From JAIOQJ01 sp963718635 (GTDB lineage: Bacteria > Planctomycetota > Planctomycetia > Gemmatales > Gemmataceae): 64,000 nucleotides of DNA. The notes beneath the pieces were generated by a model that saw nothing but the letters and a program-made list of their open reading frames with translations, did no database searches and had not been told where the DNA came from. Positions 1 through 9,772 of the stretch are shown here, piece by piece; position 1 is the first letter of the stretch, and every line of letters starts with the position of its first letter. Both the position numbers and the translations under genes were made by a program. The stretch covers positions 1,426,001 to 1,490,000 of the forward strand of contig OY970367.1 of the NCBI GenBank assembly GCA_963718635.1, written 5' to 3'.

Positions 1-341
1 ATCGCGTTGGTCCACTTTCGCCGGATGTCTTGAACTAAGTATTCCACTTCGTTATCGGCGGAATACGGAATAAGTTCGTCGTTATCGGTTAGATAGGGCG
101 GTTCACCTTTGCGCAGCCGCCGCACGAGCGTCTCAAACGCGTATTTGACGGTGCTGTTTTTCAATTGCCGTTGCGAATAAAGCATGGCATCATATACGGC
201 CGCATCGACAGACTGAACAAAGGGTTGCCAAGAGTCGCTCTGATATTCCGTTCCGGTGTACGGCGTCACTTCATGTTGAGCGGCTTGACGCTTCTTAAGC
301 GCCAACTTTTTTCGCCGTTTGGCGTCTTTGTCGTTGGCCAT
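1..341 (-). CDS. Hypothetical protein, C-terminus cut by window edge
   Basis: The reading frame on the minus strand starts with ATG at 341, preceded by a strong AAGGAG ribosome binding site, and stays open to the window edge (113 codons visible). The N-terminus is very basic (MANDKDAKRRKKLALKKRQ), followed by an ordinary soluble-looking sequence rich in charged and aromatic residues. No signal peptide, membrane segment or recognisable domain is visible. It lies 42 bp upstream of aroC in the same orientation, with the start facing aroC's stop, so the two could be co-transcribed. The function is unknown. Confidence 0.7.
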   Translation of the reverse strand, partial: MANDKDAKRRKKLALKKRQAAQHEVTPYTGTEYQSDSWQPFVQSVDAAVYDAMLYSQRQLKNSTVKYAFETLVRRLRKGEPPYLTDNDELIPYSADNEVEYLVQDIRRKWTNA

Positions 342-383
342 TGGTGCTCCTTCGTGAATGAGTTTCTTCAAAACCGAGTCGTT

Positions 384-1451
384 TTATCGCGCAGCCAGTG
401 ATCCACCAGAACGATGCGCCAACATCGCTTCGCCCATCGGAACGAAACGTGGCAGCAGGCAGGGATCGTGACGGCCGCGAGTTAGGATCTCGGTCTTTTC
501 GCCGTTGCGCGTCACCGTTTGCTGAGCGCGCGGCAGCGAACTGGTCGGCTTGATCGCTACTCGGCAGATGATGGGCTCGCCGGACGAGATGCCGCCAAGC
601 ATGCCGCCGTGCCGGTTGGTCTCCGTGCCGATCTTGCCTTGCTTGTTGATAAACAGATCGTTGTTCTGGCTGCCGCGCATGGTAGCCACGGCAAAGCCAG
701 CGCCGTACTCGAAAGCAGTTACCGCCGGCAGCGACAGCATGGCCTTGGCCAGATCCGCCTTTAGCTTGTCGAAGACCGGCTCACCTAGCCCGGGAGGCAC
801 GCCGACAGCGACCATCTCGCAGATCCCGCCGATGGAGTCGCGGTCTTTCCGCACGGCCTCAATCAAGGCAATCATTTTTTCAGCGGCTTGCGCATCGGGA
901 CAGCGCACCGGATTGGCTTCCACTTGTTCAAGTGTTATCTGCAAAGGGTCTGCGATGTCGGCCTTTACATCGCCGACCTGGGTAACGTAGCCAAGAATGC
1001 GAATGCCTTGCGCGGCCAGTATTTTCTTGGCAATAGCGCCGGCTGCTACCCGGCAAATCGTTTCACGCGCGCTTGAGCGCCCGCCGCCGCGATAATCGCG
1101 GAAGCCGAACTTGGCGTCAAAAGTGTAGTCGGCATGGCCGGGCCGATACTTGTCTTTGATGTCGCCGTAATCGCCGCTGCGTTGATCGTTGTTGCGGAAG
1201 AGCAGCCCGATAGGCGTGCCATCGGTCTTGCCTTCGAAGATGCCGGACATGATTTCGGGTGCATCGGTTTCGTCGCGCTGGGTAACGAGTTTCGATTGCC
1301 CTGGCCGACGCCGCATCAGGTCGGGGAGAAGATCGTCCACGCTTAACGGCAAGCCCGCCGGACAGCCATCAATAATAGCCAGATAGCCGGGCCCGTGACT
1401 GACCCCGGCCGTGGTGACGCGAAATCGTTCGCCAAAAGTATTGCCTGCCAT
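384..1451 (-). CDS. aroC: Chorismate synthase
   Basis: Chorismate synthase converts 5-enolpyruvylshikimate-3-phosphate to chorismate with reduced FMN, the last step of the shikimate pathway. The 355-residue product starts MAGNTFGERFRVTTAGVSHG, the family's usual N-terminus. It carries the signature segments GHADYTFDAKFGFRDYRGGG and SARETICRVAAGAIAKK, and the C-terminal HGGMLGGISSGEPI segment. The length is normal. The frame can be extended 17 codons upstream to a start at 1502, but that extension does not resemble the family, so the ATG at 1451 is preferred. aroA of the same pathway lies 30 kb away in this window. Confidence 0.95.
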   Translation of the reverse strand: MAGNTFGERFRVTTAGVSHGPGYLAIIDGCPAGLPLSVDDLLPDLMRRRPGQSKLVTQRDETDAPEIMSGIFEGKTDGTPIGLLFRNNDQRSGDYGDIKDKYRPGHADYTFDAKFGFRDYRGGGRSSARETICRVAAGAIAKKILAAQGIRILGYVTQVGDVKADIADPLQITLEQVEANPVRCPDAQAAEKMIALIEAVRKDRDSIGGICEMVAVGVPPGLGEPVFDKLKADLAKAMLSLPAVTAFEYGAGFAVATMRGSQNNDLFINKQGKIGTETNRHGGMLGGISSGEPIICRVAIKPTSSLPRAQQTVTRNGEKTEILTRGRHDPCLLPRFVPMGEAMLAHRSGGSLAAR

Positions 1452-1635
1452 AGGGGAATTGTAGGAATCTAAATCAAACGACTGCGACCGAGTGTGCAGC
1501 AATCTTCAGAAAGGCATGTCATAAATAAAATGCCGCAGTTCAACAAAACGAAATCAATTGTTAGCGCCAGCGATAGAGGCATTTGATTTGAAAAACATCT
1601 TTTGCCGGTATAGAAGGGCTAAAAGTGCAAAAAGA

Positions 1636-1700
1636 ACGCCGCGAGCCTCGTTGTAACCCGCGGCGTCCCAGGAGATCCGCAGGAGCGCAAACTTCTGCGG
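1636..1700. other. Pair of hairpins in the aroC/acyltransferase divergent gap
   Basis: Two inverted repeats lie side by side in the 372-bp gap between the divergent genes. The first pairs ACGCCGCG (1636-1643) with CGCGGCGT (1659-1666); the second pairs CCGCAG (from 1677) with CTGCGG (1695-1700). Neither is followed by a clear T-tract on either strand. They could be 5' leader structures or remnants of the palindromic repeats found elsewhere in the window. Nothing else is visible in the gap. Confidence 0.35.
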
Positions 1701-1823
1701 CTTTATTATCCTATCCAGCGCGAAGGGATGGAAGCAAGTGATTTTCTGCCGATTTCGCGTATTCTTGCTCTAGCCCGCCATTCCGATCGCTCCGATCGTG
1801 CCGACGGTTCCGGAGAAATGCCG

Positions 1824-2937
1824 ATGCGCGAAGAGAGTGCGACCTTGTCCGGCCGGCTGGTGTCGCTCGATGCCTACCGGGGTTTCATCATGCTGGCGAT
1901 GGTCTCGGCGGGGCTCGGCACATCGGGATTAAAGGATGATGCCGAATGGGGCTGGCTGGCCTCCCAACTCGAACACGTCGAATGGAAGGGCTGCACGTTC
2001 TGGGATTTGATTCAGCCATCGTTCATGTTTATGGTCGGCGTTTCGATGCCGTTTGCCTTTGGCCAGCGCTGGCGCGTGGCGAGAGCTGGAAGCAGCTGTT
2101 CGGCCATGTAATCAAGCGATGCGTGCTGCTTTGCCTCATCGGCATCGTGATGGATTCGTTCAAACAGCCTGTCGTTGTGGTTCAATTCATCCGGGTTTTG
2201 CAGCAGATCGCCATCGGCTATTTCATTGCCTTTCTCATTATGTCGTTCGGCTTGAAAGGGCAGGTTATTGGCGTCATCGTATTGCTTGGCGGCCATACGC
2301 TTGCCTACTGGCTTCACGGCGGCAACGAGGCCTGGGAGATGGTGAATTGCGATGTGAACGTCGGACGACAGATCGATCGATGGATGCATCAACCGTTTGC
2401 CGACAACGGTTACGACAACATTCTAAAGCCCAGTCGCGGTTATTACGTCGCCTTCAACGCGGTTTCATCGGCGGCCACGATCTTGATCGGAGTGTTGATC
2501 GGCGGCCTGCTGAAAAGCCCGCGCTCGCCTGGCGCCAAGGCGTTGGCCATACTAGCCATCGGCGGCGCTCTATTTGCAAGTGGTCTGTTGTTGGAACAAT
2601 GGCTGCCGATGGTCAAAAAGATTTGGACCGCGTCCTTTGCGCTTTACGCGGCCGGCTGTACCTGCGGGATGATGTTCGTCTTTTACGCCCTTATTGATGT
2701 GCTTGGCATCGCGTTTTGGGCCTGGCCGTTCGTCGTCGTGGGAGTGAACTCCATATTCATTTATTTCTCCTCCGGCATCTTGGACGAGACGATTCGAAAC
2801 TTGCTCAAGCCGTTTACGACAGTTCCTTTGCGCAACTCGGAGCGTGGAAACCGGTGCTGTTGGCGACCCTTGTTACGCTCGTGCAATGGCTCCTTTGCGT
2901 CTTCCTCTATCGACGCCGAATCTTTTTCAAAGTGTGA
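1824..2937 (+). CDS. Membrane acyltransferase, HGSNAT/DUF5009-like, two frameshifts
   Basis: A polytopic membrane protein of the heparan-alpha-glucosaminide N-acetyltransferase/DUF5009 type. The N-terminal motif RLVSLDAYRGFIMLAM and the WDLIQPSFMFMVGVSMPFA helix are typical, followed by alternating hydrophobic helices and a C-terminal LYRRRIFFKV. The family moves acyl groups across a membrane onto sugars; the substrate here cannot be told. ATG 1824 has a GGAG site 8 bases upstream; an earlier ATG at 1728 is in frame. The frame breaks twice: near 2068 and near 2813. One extra C and one extra T respectively would restore a continuous protein of about 371 residues. Sequencing error is more likely than decay because all three segments are well conserved. 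Confidence 0.75.
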
Positions 2938-2965
2938 TGGGCCGCGTTGCACAAGTGGCCGAAGA

Positions 2966-3060
2966 GAAGCATGAGCCTGAAGCACAAGCGAAGAGAAGCA
3001 CAAGCCTGTAGCGCCGGCGAAGAATTCAGTCGTTCTTCGCTGGCGCTTCAGGCTCGTCGC
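2966..3060. repeat. Dispersed palindromic repeat (AAGCCTGAAGCGCCAGCGAA family)
   Basis: Direct and inverted copies of the core AAGCCTGaAGCGCCAGCGAAGAA lie between the acyltransferase and the dehydrogenase gene. A forward copy at about 3001-3025 faces an inverted copy at about 3037-3057, so the RNA could fold into a long hairpin. Related copies occur near 46520 and at 62716-62868. Confidence 0.7.
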
Positions 3061-3163
3061 ACAATACACTTCGCACCATCGCTTCTCCCGTTGAACTTCC
3101 GCTGCGCGTTCCGACAATAGCTTTCGCGATCAACCTCTTCTGTTTTCGACCAGGATTTTCTCC

Positions 3164-5220
3164 ATGAAGCACTCTCTGGCGCTGTTCCTCTTGGCATTCG
3201 CGATTCCTGTATTTGCAGCCGAGCCGTTGCCGAAACCTTTGGTGTCGGGGCTGAAGAATCCCGAATCGGTGACAGTCGGACCGGACGGCAAGATCTATGT
3301 TTCGATCATCGGCGAATTCGATAAAGACGGCGACGGCTCCATTGGCGTAATCGAGGATGGCAAGGCCGTCCCGTTTGCAACCAATCTCGATGACCCCAAG
3401 GGAATCGCGTTCTTTCAAACGTGGCTCTTTGTGGCGGACAAGAAACGAATTTGGCGCATCGACTCGAAGGGCAAGGCCGAGGTCTACGTGGATGAAAAGG
3501 CTTTCCCCGCGCCTCCGTTGTTTCTAAACGACATCGTGATCGATCCGGAAAGCGGCACGCTTTATGTGAGCGATTCGGGCGATCTGAAAGGCAAAGGGGG
3601 CGCTGTCTACCGCATTCCGCCGAAGACCGCTCCAAAGAAAAAAGGTGACACAACTGCGCCCGTGGCCGACGCGGTCACGCTGGTCGCTGATGCTGCAAAG
3701 CTCCCGGCTCTCAATGCCCCGAACGGTCTCGTTCTCGATGGGCAACTGAACTTACTCCTCGTTGACTTTGGTTCGGGCGAACTGCATCGCATCAAGATTG
3801 CCGATGGTTCAGCCCAGAAACTCGCCGAAGGTTTCGGCGGCGGCGATGGCCTTATCTGGGACTGGTTCGGCCGACTCTTTATCAGTGATTACAAGAATGG
3901 CAAAGTCTATGCGATTCCGCGACCGGGCGAGAAGCCGATCTTGATCGCCGAGGGCTTTCAAGCGTCGGCCGACATCTGCCTCGACGCCTCCGGCCAGAAC
4001 CTCCTGGTGCCCGACATGAAAGCGGGCACCGTGACGGCAATTCCCACCAAGATCCCCGGTTGGGAAGTGGACGATGCACCGTTGCCGATTAAAACAGAAG
4101 TCGCTTTTCCCGATTTGAAATGGGCCGGCTGGAAGGCCGAGAGCGACGACGGCAAAGCCAATCCCCTGCGCCCTATCATCTTGACTCATGCGAATGACGC
4201 CAGCAAACGACTCTTTGTCGCCACCGAGCATGGTGTAATCCACGTTTTTCCGAACGATCAGAAGGCGACGGAAACCAAGGTGTTTCTCGATATCCAAGAC
4301 CGCGTCAGTTACGACGACAAGCAAAACGAAGAAGGCTTCCTCGGCCTGGCCTTTCATCCTCGCTACAAAGACAACGGCGAATTCTTCGTTTTCTACACGA
4401 CGAAGAAAGCCAAGCTGACGAATGTCATCTCACGGTTCAGAGTAAGCAAAGACGACCCGAGCAAGGCCGACCCGGCTTCAGAAGAGGTGCTGCTTACCAT
4501 TGAAAAGCCCTATTGGAACCACGACGGCGGCACGATCGCCTTTGGGCCGGATGGCTATCTTTACATCGCTCACGGCGATGGCGGGCTCGGCGGTGATCCG
4601 CATGGAAATGGCCAGAAGCTTGGAACCTTGCTCGGCAAGATCCTACGCATCGATGTGAACCACAAAGGGACCGACAAGAAAGCCTATGCCATTCCTGCCG
4701 ACAATCCCTTCATCGGCAAGCACGCTCAACCCGAGATTTGGGCCTATGGCCTTCGCAACGTCTGGCGCATGGCTTTCGATAGCAAGACGGGGCAACTATG
4801 GGCTTCCGACGTCGGCCAGAACCAGTATGAAGAAATCGATCTTATCGTCAAAGGGGGAAACTACGGCTGGAGCCGGCGCGAAGGGCTGCATCCCTACGGC
4901 GAGAAGGGCGTAGGCCATCAAAGCGACCTGATCGACCCGATCTGGGAATATCGCCACGAAGTCGGCAAGTCGCTTACCGGCGGCAACGTCTATCGCGGCA
5001 AACGCCTTCCGGAGCTCGACGGCAGCTACATCTACGGCGACTACGTAACCGGCAAAATCTGGCGCTGAAGTATGACGAACTGAAGAAGCGCGTCACCGCC
5101 AACCTACCCATCAAAGACGAAGCCGCCCCCATTCTTTCGTTCGGCGAAGACGAAACGGGTGAAGTCTACCTATTGACCTATTCGCCTACTGGTAAGGGAA
5201 TTTATTGGTTTGCGAAGTAA
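3164..5220 (+). CDS. PQQ-dependent sugar dehydrogenase with extra N-terminal propeller, one frameshift
   Basis: A secreted two-part beta-propeller protein. Residues 1-19 form a signal peptide (hydrophobic LALFLLAFAIPVFA, then AEP). Residues of about 20-300 resemble an SMP-30/gluconolactonase-like propeller (repeated VTVGPDGKIYV, LNAPNGLVLDG and similar blades). From about 310 onward the sequence matches the glucose/sorbosone dehydrogenase family (LFVATEHGVIHVF, EEGFLGLAFHPRY, HDGGTIAFGPDGYLYIAHGD, WAYGLRNVWRMAFD, GGNYGWSRREG). Family members oxidise sugars with PQQ. The frame stops at 5068, but one missing G near 5062 (TGGCG for TGGGCG) restores about 51 further residues ending GIYWFAK with TAA at 5220. 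ATG 3164 is the only sensible start. Confidence 0.85.
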
Positions 5221-5587
5221 GTAGATAAACGCAACACTGTTTGCGAAGTGAACGCGGAGGAAAAAGGAAACATTCATCTTTTGAGCTTGATGGGCGCCAA
5301 GGTTGCGACTCGAGACGATAAGAAAGATGAATGGTTCCTTTTTCGCCCCTTCTAAGCCACCACTTCCAACGCTCCGTTGAAATCTGTTCCCGATTAGAAC
5401 GGCATAGCAGGCTGCGCTTAGAAAGACTTTAACCGTCGCTAGCGGGAAACAATCCGAGTTGAGATTCAGCCTGGGGCCCGTTATTGCCAGTGGACGAGTG
5501 GAGAATGTTCGGCTAATCTTCATAGGTGAATGGCGACGAAGAAAAGCCCACCTGATTCAATGAACCGCAAACGTTCTGAGGTAACCA
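5221..5587. other. Intergenic gap, no gene seen
   Basis: The 367 bases between the sugar dehydrogenase and the next hypothetical gene contain no reading frame with a credible start and composition, no RNA gene and no clear repeat. A minus-strand frame across the region has no family resemblance. Confidence 0.4.
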
Positions 5588-6016
5588 ATGCCCGTTCTGG
5601 ACTGCCCTATTCCAAAAAAGGACTGGCTCCACGAAATTGGCGCGCACAACGGAGTTTGCACTCCTCTGGCCGTGGCTGCGCCCGAGAAGCTAACCGCCGA
5701 CGCGGGGGCATGGGAGCTGGCGGTCACGAAAATTCTCGGCTTCCAGCACCTCGGCGATGGCTGGGACGGCTTGGCGGCCGTGGCTCCTTCACGCGACCTC
5801 CTTCAATCGGCCGTAGGCCTGGCTTATGTATTTCGTGAAAAAGGCGTTGCTCCGCCGAATGGCGTGCTACCGGGGTTGGATGGCTCCGTCAATCTGGAAT
5901 GGCAAGAACCTGATGGAACTATTGTCGAGGTGGAAATCGATCGTCCCCTTCATGCGGAGGTCATGGTGATTGAGCCGGGACAGCCGCCGAGGTTCTGGGA
6001 TCTTCCAAGCGCCTAG
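5588..6016 (+). CDS. Hypothetical protein with WDG motif
   Basis: A 142-residue soluble protein, start ATG 5588 with GAGG upstream. It contains the segment GDGWDGLAAVAPSRDLL, followed by a strand-rich part with GLDGSVNLEWQEPDGTIVEVEI. The combination of a helical region ending in WDG and a strand of the form 'GSVNLEW' is seen in many small uncharacterised proteins of accessory regions. The next gene begins 36 bp downstream and the two probably form an operon. The function is not known; location next to restriction genes suggests the accessory gene pool. Confidence 0.7.
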   Translation: MPVLDCPIPKKDWLHEIGAHNGVCTPLAVAAPEKLTADAGAWELAVTKILGFQHLGDGWDGLAAVAPSRDLLQSAVGLAYVFREKGVAPPNGVLPGLDGSVNLEWQEPDGTIVEVEIDRPLHAEVMVIEPGQPPRFWDLPSA

Positions 6017-6052
6017 TTTCTTTCCGCTGGGGCTCCTCGTCGAGAAACGGCA

Positions 6053-6403
6053 ATGGACGAACACGATCCCGTCGACGAAGGTGAATTCGTCTATCGCCGC
6101 ATCCATCGAACCTTTCTCGACCCGATGGCTCCGATTCCGGTTCAATTCCCGGCCTTCCGCCCGAATCAAAACGACACAACCGGCATTTTGGTTTTTCGCT
6201 CCGGTTTTGTCCAACCTGCGGATACTTTGGCCGACGTTGATCCGGCAAGAATCAAAGAATACTATGTTGCCCGCCTGGCTGTCCGCGATTTGCGAAGCCT
6301 GGGATTGACCGTCGCCGCCGAACCAGTGGCCGGCGACCCGCTTGGGCATGCGGTCGTGCCTGAGATGACTTGGGCAAGCTACCAGGCACAAAAACAACAC
6401 TGA
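6053..6403 (+). CDS. Hypothetical protein, C-terminus possibly truncated
   Basis: A 116-residue acidic protein starting MDEHDPVDEGEFVYRRIHR. It shows a conserved-looking core (VQFPAFRPNQNDTTGILVFR, then ARIKEYYVARLAVRDLRSLG) and no membrane segment. After the TGA at 6401-6403 the same frame continues with 20 plausible residues (KLILIELAKLAGADIVYQPS) to a TAA at 6464-6466. The stop may therefore be a point error or recent mutation. It is preceded by the WDG-motif protein and followed by a degenerate DUF7689-like fragment. No function can be assigned. Confidence 0.65.
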   Translation: MDEHDPVDEGEFVYRRIHRTFLDPMAPIPVQFPAFRPNQNDTTGILVFRSGFVQPADTLADVDPARIKEYYVARLAVRDLRSLGLTVAAEPVAGDPLGHAVVPEMTWASYQAQKQH

Positions 6404-6461
6404 AAGCTGATCTTGATCGAACTCGCCAAGCTGGCAGGCGCTGATATCGTCTATCAACCGA

Positions 6462-6699
6462 GTTAAACTGCGCATTGACGACCGCGATGCCAATGAAGCT
6501 GGATGGGACAACGTGGTGCTTTTTCGCCGACGAACGCCAAACGCCGACCCACGCCGCCCGGCATTTGCCCAACGGCCGTTGGACCAGCAAGCTCGGCAAA
6601 GCAAAGGACATCGAACACGGCTTTCATGACTTGGAGGGAACGTAGTATGGCTTGGTTGTGCTTGTGATGCAGCGGAGGCTGCTTGCGGAAGGGATCTGA
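6462..6699 (+). pseudogene. Remnant of a DUF7689-like gene
   Basis: Two overlapping frames together resemble the C-terminal part of the small DUF7689-type proteins. The pieces are DANEAGWDNVVLF in one frame, then FADERQTPTHAARHLPNG and RWTSKLGKAKDIEHGFHDLE in the next. One extra T in the T-run near 6524 explains the shift. A TAG at 6643-6645 then interrupts the sequence just before YGLVVLVMQRR, where the family has LEG-x-E-YG. The N-terminal half is missing, so this is a decayed fragment, not only a sequencing problem. The family assignment is from memory of motif shape and is moderate. Confidence 0.5.
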
Positions 6700-6913
6700 A
6701 GGTTTAGGGGTTGATCTCGGCGCTTTGCGATGTCGGCTTTCTGATATCCCGTCGCGGAATCTACGATGTCCCTTTTTCTTCGTCCGTTTTTCCGGCCTTT
6801 TCCGGCTCTCTTTTTTCCGCTCTTTTCCATGCCCGATTGCCGCACGGTCGGGAAATCCGCAGACTGATGACATCGAAAGCACTGTTCAGCATCTTGCGAA
6901 TCGTTGATTTTCC

Positions 6914-9772
6914 ATGCCTGAAACTCCGGAACAACTGTCGCGTCGAGATATCGACGCCAATTTGAAAGCCGCCGGCTGGCTTGTCCAGAATCGCGACGAT
7001 CTCGATTTAACGGCAGGTCGCGGGATAGCTGTCTGCGAATTCCCTCTGAAAACCGGTTTTGGTTTCGCGGATTACTTGCTGTACCTGGATCGTAAAGCCG
7101 TTGGCGCCGTCGAAGCAAAGGCCGAAGGGACGCTAGCTGGCGTCGAAGCACAATCTGCGAAATATGCCGCCGGTTTGCCGGACAATTTGCCAGCACTTCG
7201 TCGGCCGCTGCCCTATCTTTTCGAATCGAATGGCTCAGTCACTTACTTCACGAACGGTCTCGATCCTCTGCCGCGCAGTCGACAGGTCTTTAATTTTCCG
7301 CGCCCCGAGACGTTGGCCGAATGGATCGCCCAGCCAGTCCAGTTGCGCGGCCGCTTACGCCTGCTTCAGCCCATTGCGAAAGAAGACGAAGCAACTTGGC
7401 GATTGTGGAAAGCCCAAGGCGATGCAATTCGTAACCTGGAAGTGTCGCTGAAAAAAGCCAATCCGCGTGCGTTAATCCAGATGGCCACCGGTTCGGGCAA
7501 AACGTTTACCGCCGTCAACATGGCCTATCGGCTTTTGAAGTTCGGCGGCGCCAAGCGCATTCTGTTTCTGGTCGATCGCGCCAATCTCGGCAAACAGGCG
7601 GAGGATGAATTCGCCAACTTCGAGCCGCCTGATGACCCACGCAGGTTCCCCGTCCTCTATACGGTACAACGGCTTAAAAGCAACTCAATCAACCCCGCTG
7701 CCAAGGTTGTCATCACTACCATTCAACGCCTCTACTCGATGCTGAAAGGCGAAGTCGATTACGATGCCGGCAATGAAGAAGGCTCGAGCTTCGACACCGC
7801 TAAGCCGTGGAACGGCGCACCGCCCGACGTTGTCTACAACGCAGGCATTCCGCCCGAATTCTTCGACTTTGTGATCGTCGACGAATGCCATCGCTCGATT
7901 TACGAACTGTGGAGCCAGGTGCTGCTCTACTTCGATGCCTTTCTGTTGGGCCTGACCGCTACGCCCGCCGGCAAGACAATCGGCTTTTTCAATCAAAACA
8001 TGGTGATGCAATATGGCCATGCGCAAGCCGTGGCAGATGGCGTGAATGTCGATTTCGATGTGTACCGTATTCGTACGCGAATCACGGAACAGGGTTCGAC
8101 GATCGTGGCGGACGACACCGGTGTCTACGTCGATGTGCGCGACAAGCTGAGCCGGGCCGAGCGCATCGAGGCGCTGGCCACCGACCTGACTTATACCGCC
8201 AATCAACTCGACCGCGATGTCGTCGCCGAAAGCCAGATCCGCACGGTGATGCAGCAATTCAAAGACAAAGTGGTGCCCGAGGCGTTCCCCGGCCGCGCCG
8301 AAGTGCCCAAGACGCTAATCTTCGCCAAGGACGACTCGCACGCCGACGACATTGTCCGTATCGTCCGTGAAGTGTTTGGCGAAGGCAACGAGTTTTGCCA
8401 GAAGATCACCTATCGCACCGGCTTCACCCGAATCACCAAGAGCGTCACCAACGACGACGGCAGCGTATCTGAAACGACCGACTGGGTACGCACCCACACG
8501 TTGACGCCCGACGAAATCCTCGGCAACTTCCGCACCAGCTTCCACCCGCGCATTGCCGTTACGGTGGACATGATTGCCACCGGCACGGACGTGAAGCCGA
8601 TCGAGATCGTTTTCTTTTTGCGCAACGTCAAATCGGCAGGCTTTTTCGAACAGATGAAGGGCCGCGGCGTCGCGCATTATCTCGCCCGATAAGTTGCGCG
8701 TTGTCACGCCAAGCGCGACTTCCAAGGACCGTTTCATAATCGTCGATGCCGTCGGCGTGTGCGAACGCGACAAGACCGAATCGTGTACCCTTAACCGCAA
8801 GCCATCGGCTTCGGTGAAAGAACTACTGGAATACGTTGCCCAGGGCGGCACCGATGCCGACGCGCTGACGACGTTGGCCGGCCGTCTGGCACGCATCCAG
8901 CGCGACTTCGCGCCGGAGCAATTGGCCGAGCTGAGCGAACTGGCCGGCGGCAAGACACTGCCGGAAATTGCCAGCGCCTTATTGCGGGCGGTCGATCCCG
9001 ATGTGCAAAAGGAAACCGCCAAGACGCTTCCCGGCGTGGTCGGCGAACCGACCGCCAAGCAGATCGAGCAAGCCGCCGAACAGTTGGCGCAAGAGGCCGT
9101 CACGCCGATCTTGAACGCCGCTTTTCGGCGGCGTATCCTTGAAATTCGGACGCAGAACGATCAGACCATCGACCGCCATAGCATCGACGATGTCATCTTT
9201 TCGGGCTTCGACGCCAGTGCCGTCCAGAAGGCTCAGGCCAAGGTGGTCGATTTCCAGAAGTGGATCGTCGAGCACAAAGATGAACTGACCGCCCTGCAAG
9301 TCCTCTACGCCGGCACCAAGCCGCTCAAGCTGGCATTGAAGGACTTGCGCAACTGAAGAAGGCACTGGAAGCGCCGCCGTTGAATGCCAAGCCCGAAATC
9401 TTGTGGCGGGCCTTCCAGGCCATCGAAGGCGACAAGGTGAAAGGCGAAGGCGGCAAGAATCTGGCCGACCTCGTCGCCTTGGTTCGGCACGCGCTGACGG
9501 CCGATTCCGTCCTGATTCCCTATGCCGAAGAAGTCCGCGGGCGTTATCAGAAATGGCTGCTCGAACGCGATGCTGCTAACAAATTCACAGCCGAGCAGCG
9601 CGAATGGCTCGACCGCATCGCCGAACACATCGCCACGAGCTTGAGCATTGCCCCCGACGACTTTGAAGCCGGCTGGTTCGGACAACACGGCAGCCTTGGC
9701 AAAGCATACGCGCTCTTTCAAGAACAACTCCAGCCGCTGCTGGCGGAACTCAATGAGGTTCTGGCAGCATGA
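6914..9772 (+). CDS. hsdR: Type I restriction enzyme, R (motor/nuclease) subunit, two frameshifts
   Basis: HsdR is the ATP-driven DNA translocase and nuclease of a type I restriction complex. Residues of about 30-80 form the PD-(D/E)xK nuclease (FADYLLYLDRKAVGAVEAKA). The helicase follows: Walker A MATGSGKTFTAVNMAYRL near 190, DECH box VIVDECHRSIYELW near 320, motif III LGLTATPAGKT, and motif V/VI region AVTVDMIATGTDVKPIE near 555. The frame breaks near 8670 (one base too many; restored reading GRGV-R/I-ISPDKLRVVTPS) and near 9350 (one C missing; restored LKDLRQLKKALEAPPL). The restored protein is about 952 residues, normal for HsdR. It overlaps hsdS by ATGA. Confidence 0.88.

Noticed and set aside
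1824..2937. Programmed frameshifting in the acyltransferase and other genes
   Set aside because: No slippery heptamers or shared downstream structures, and frameshifts at ten unrelated sites fit errors better.
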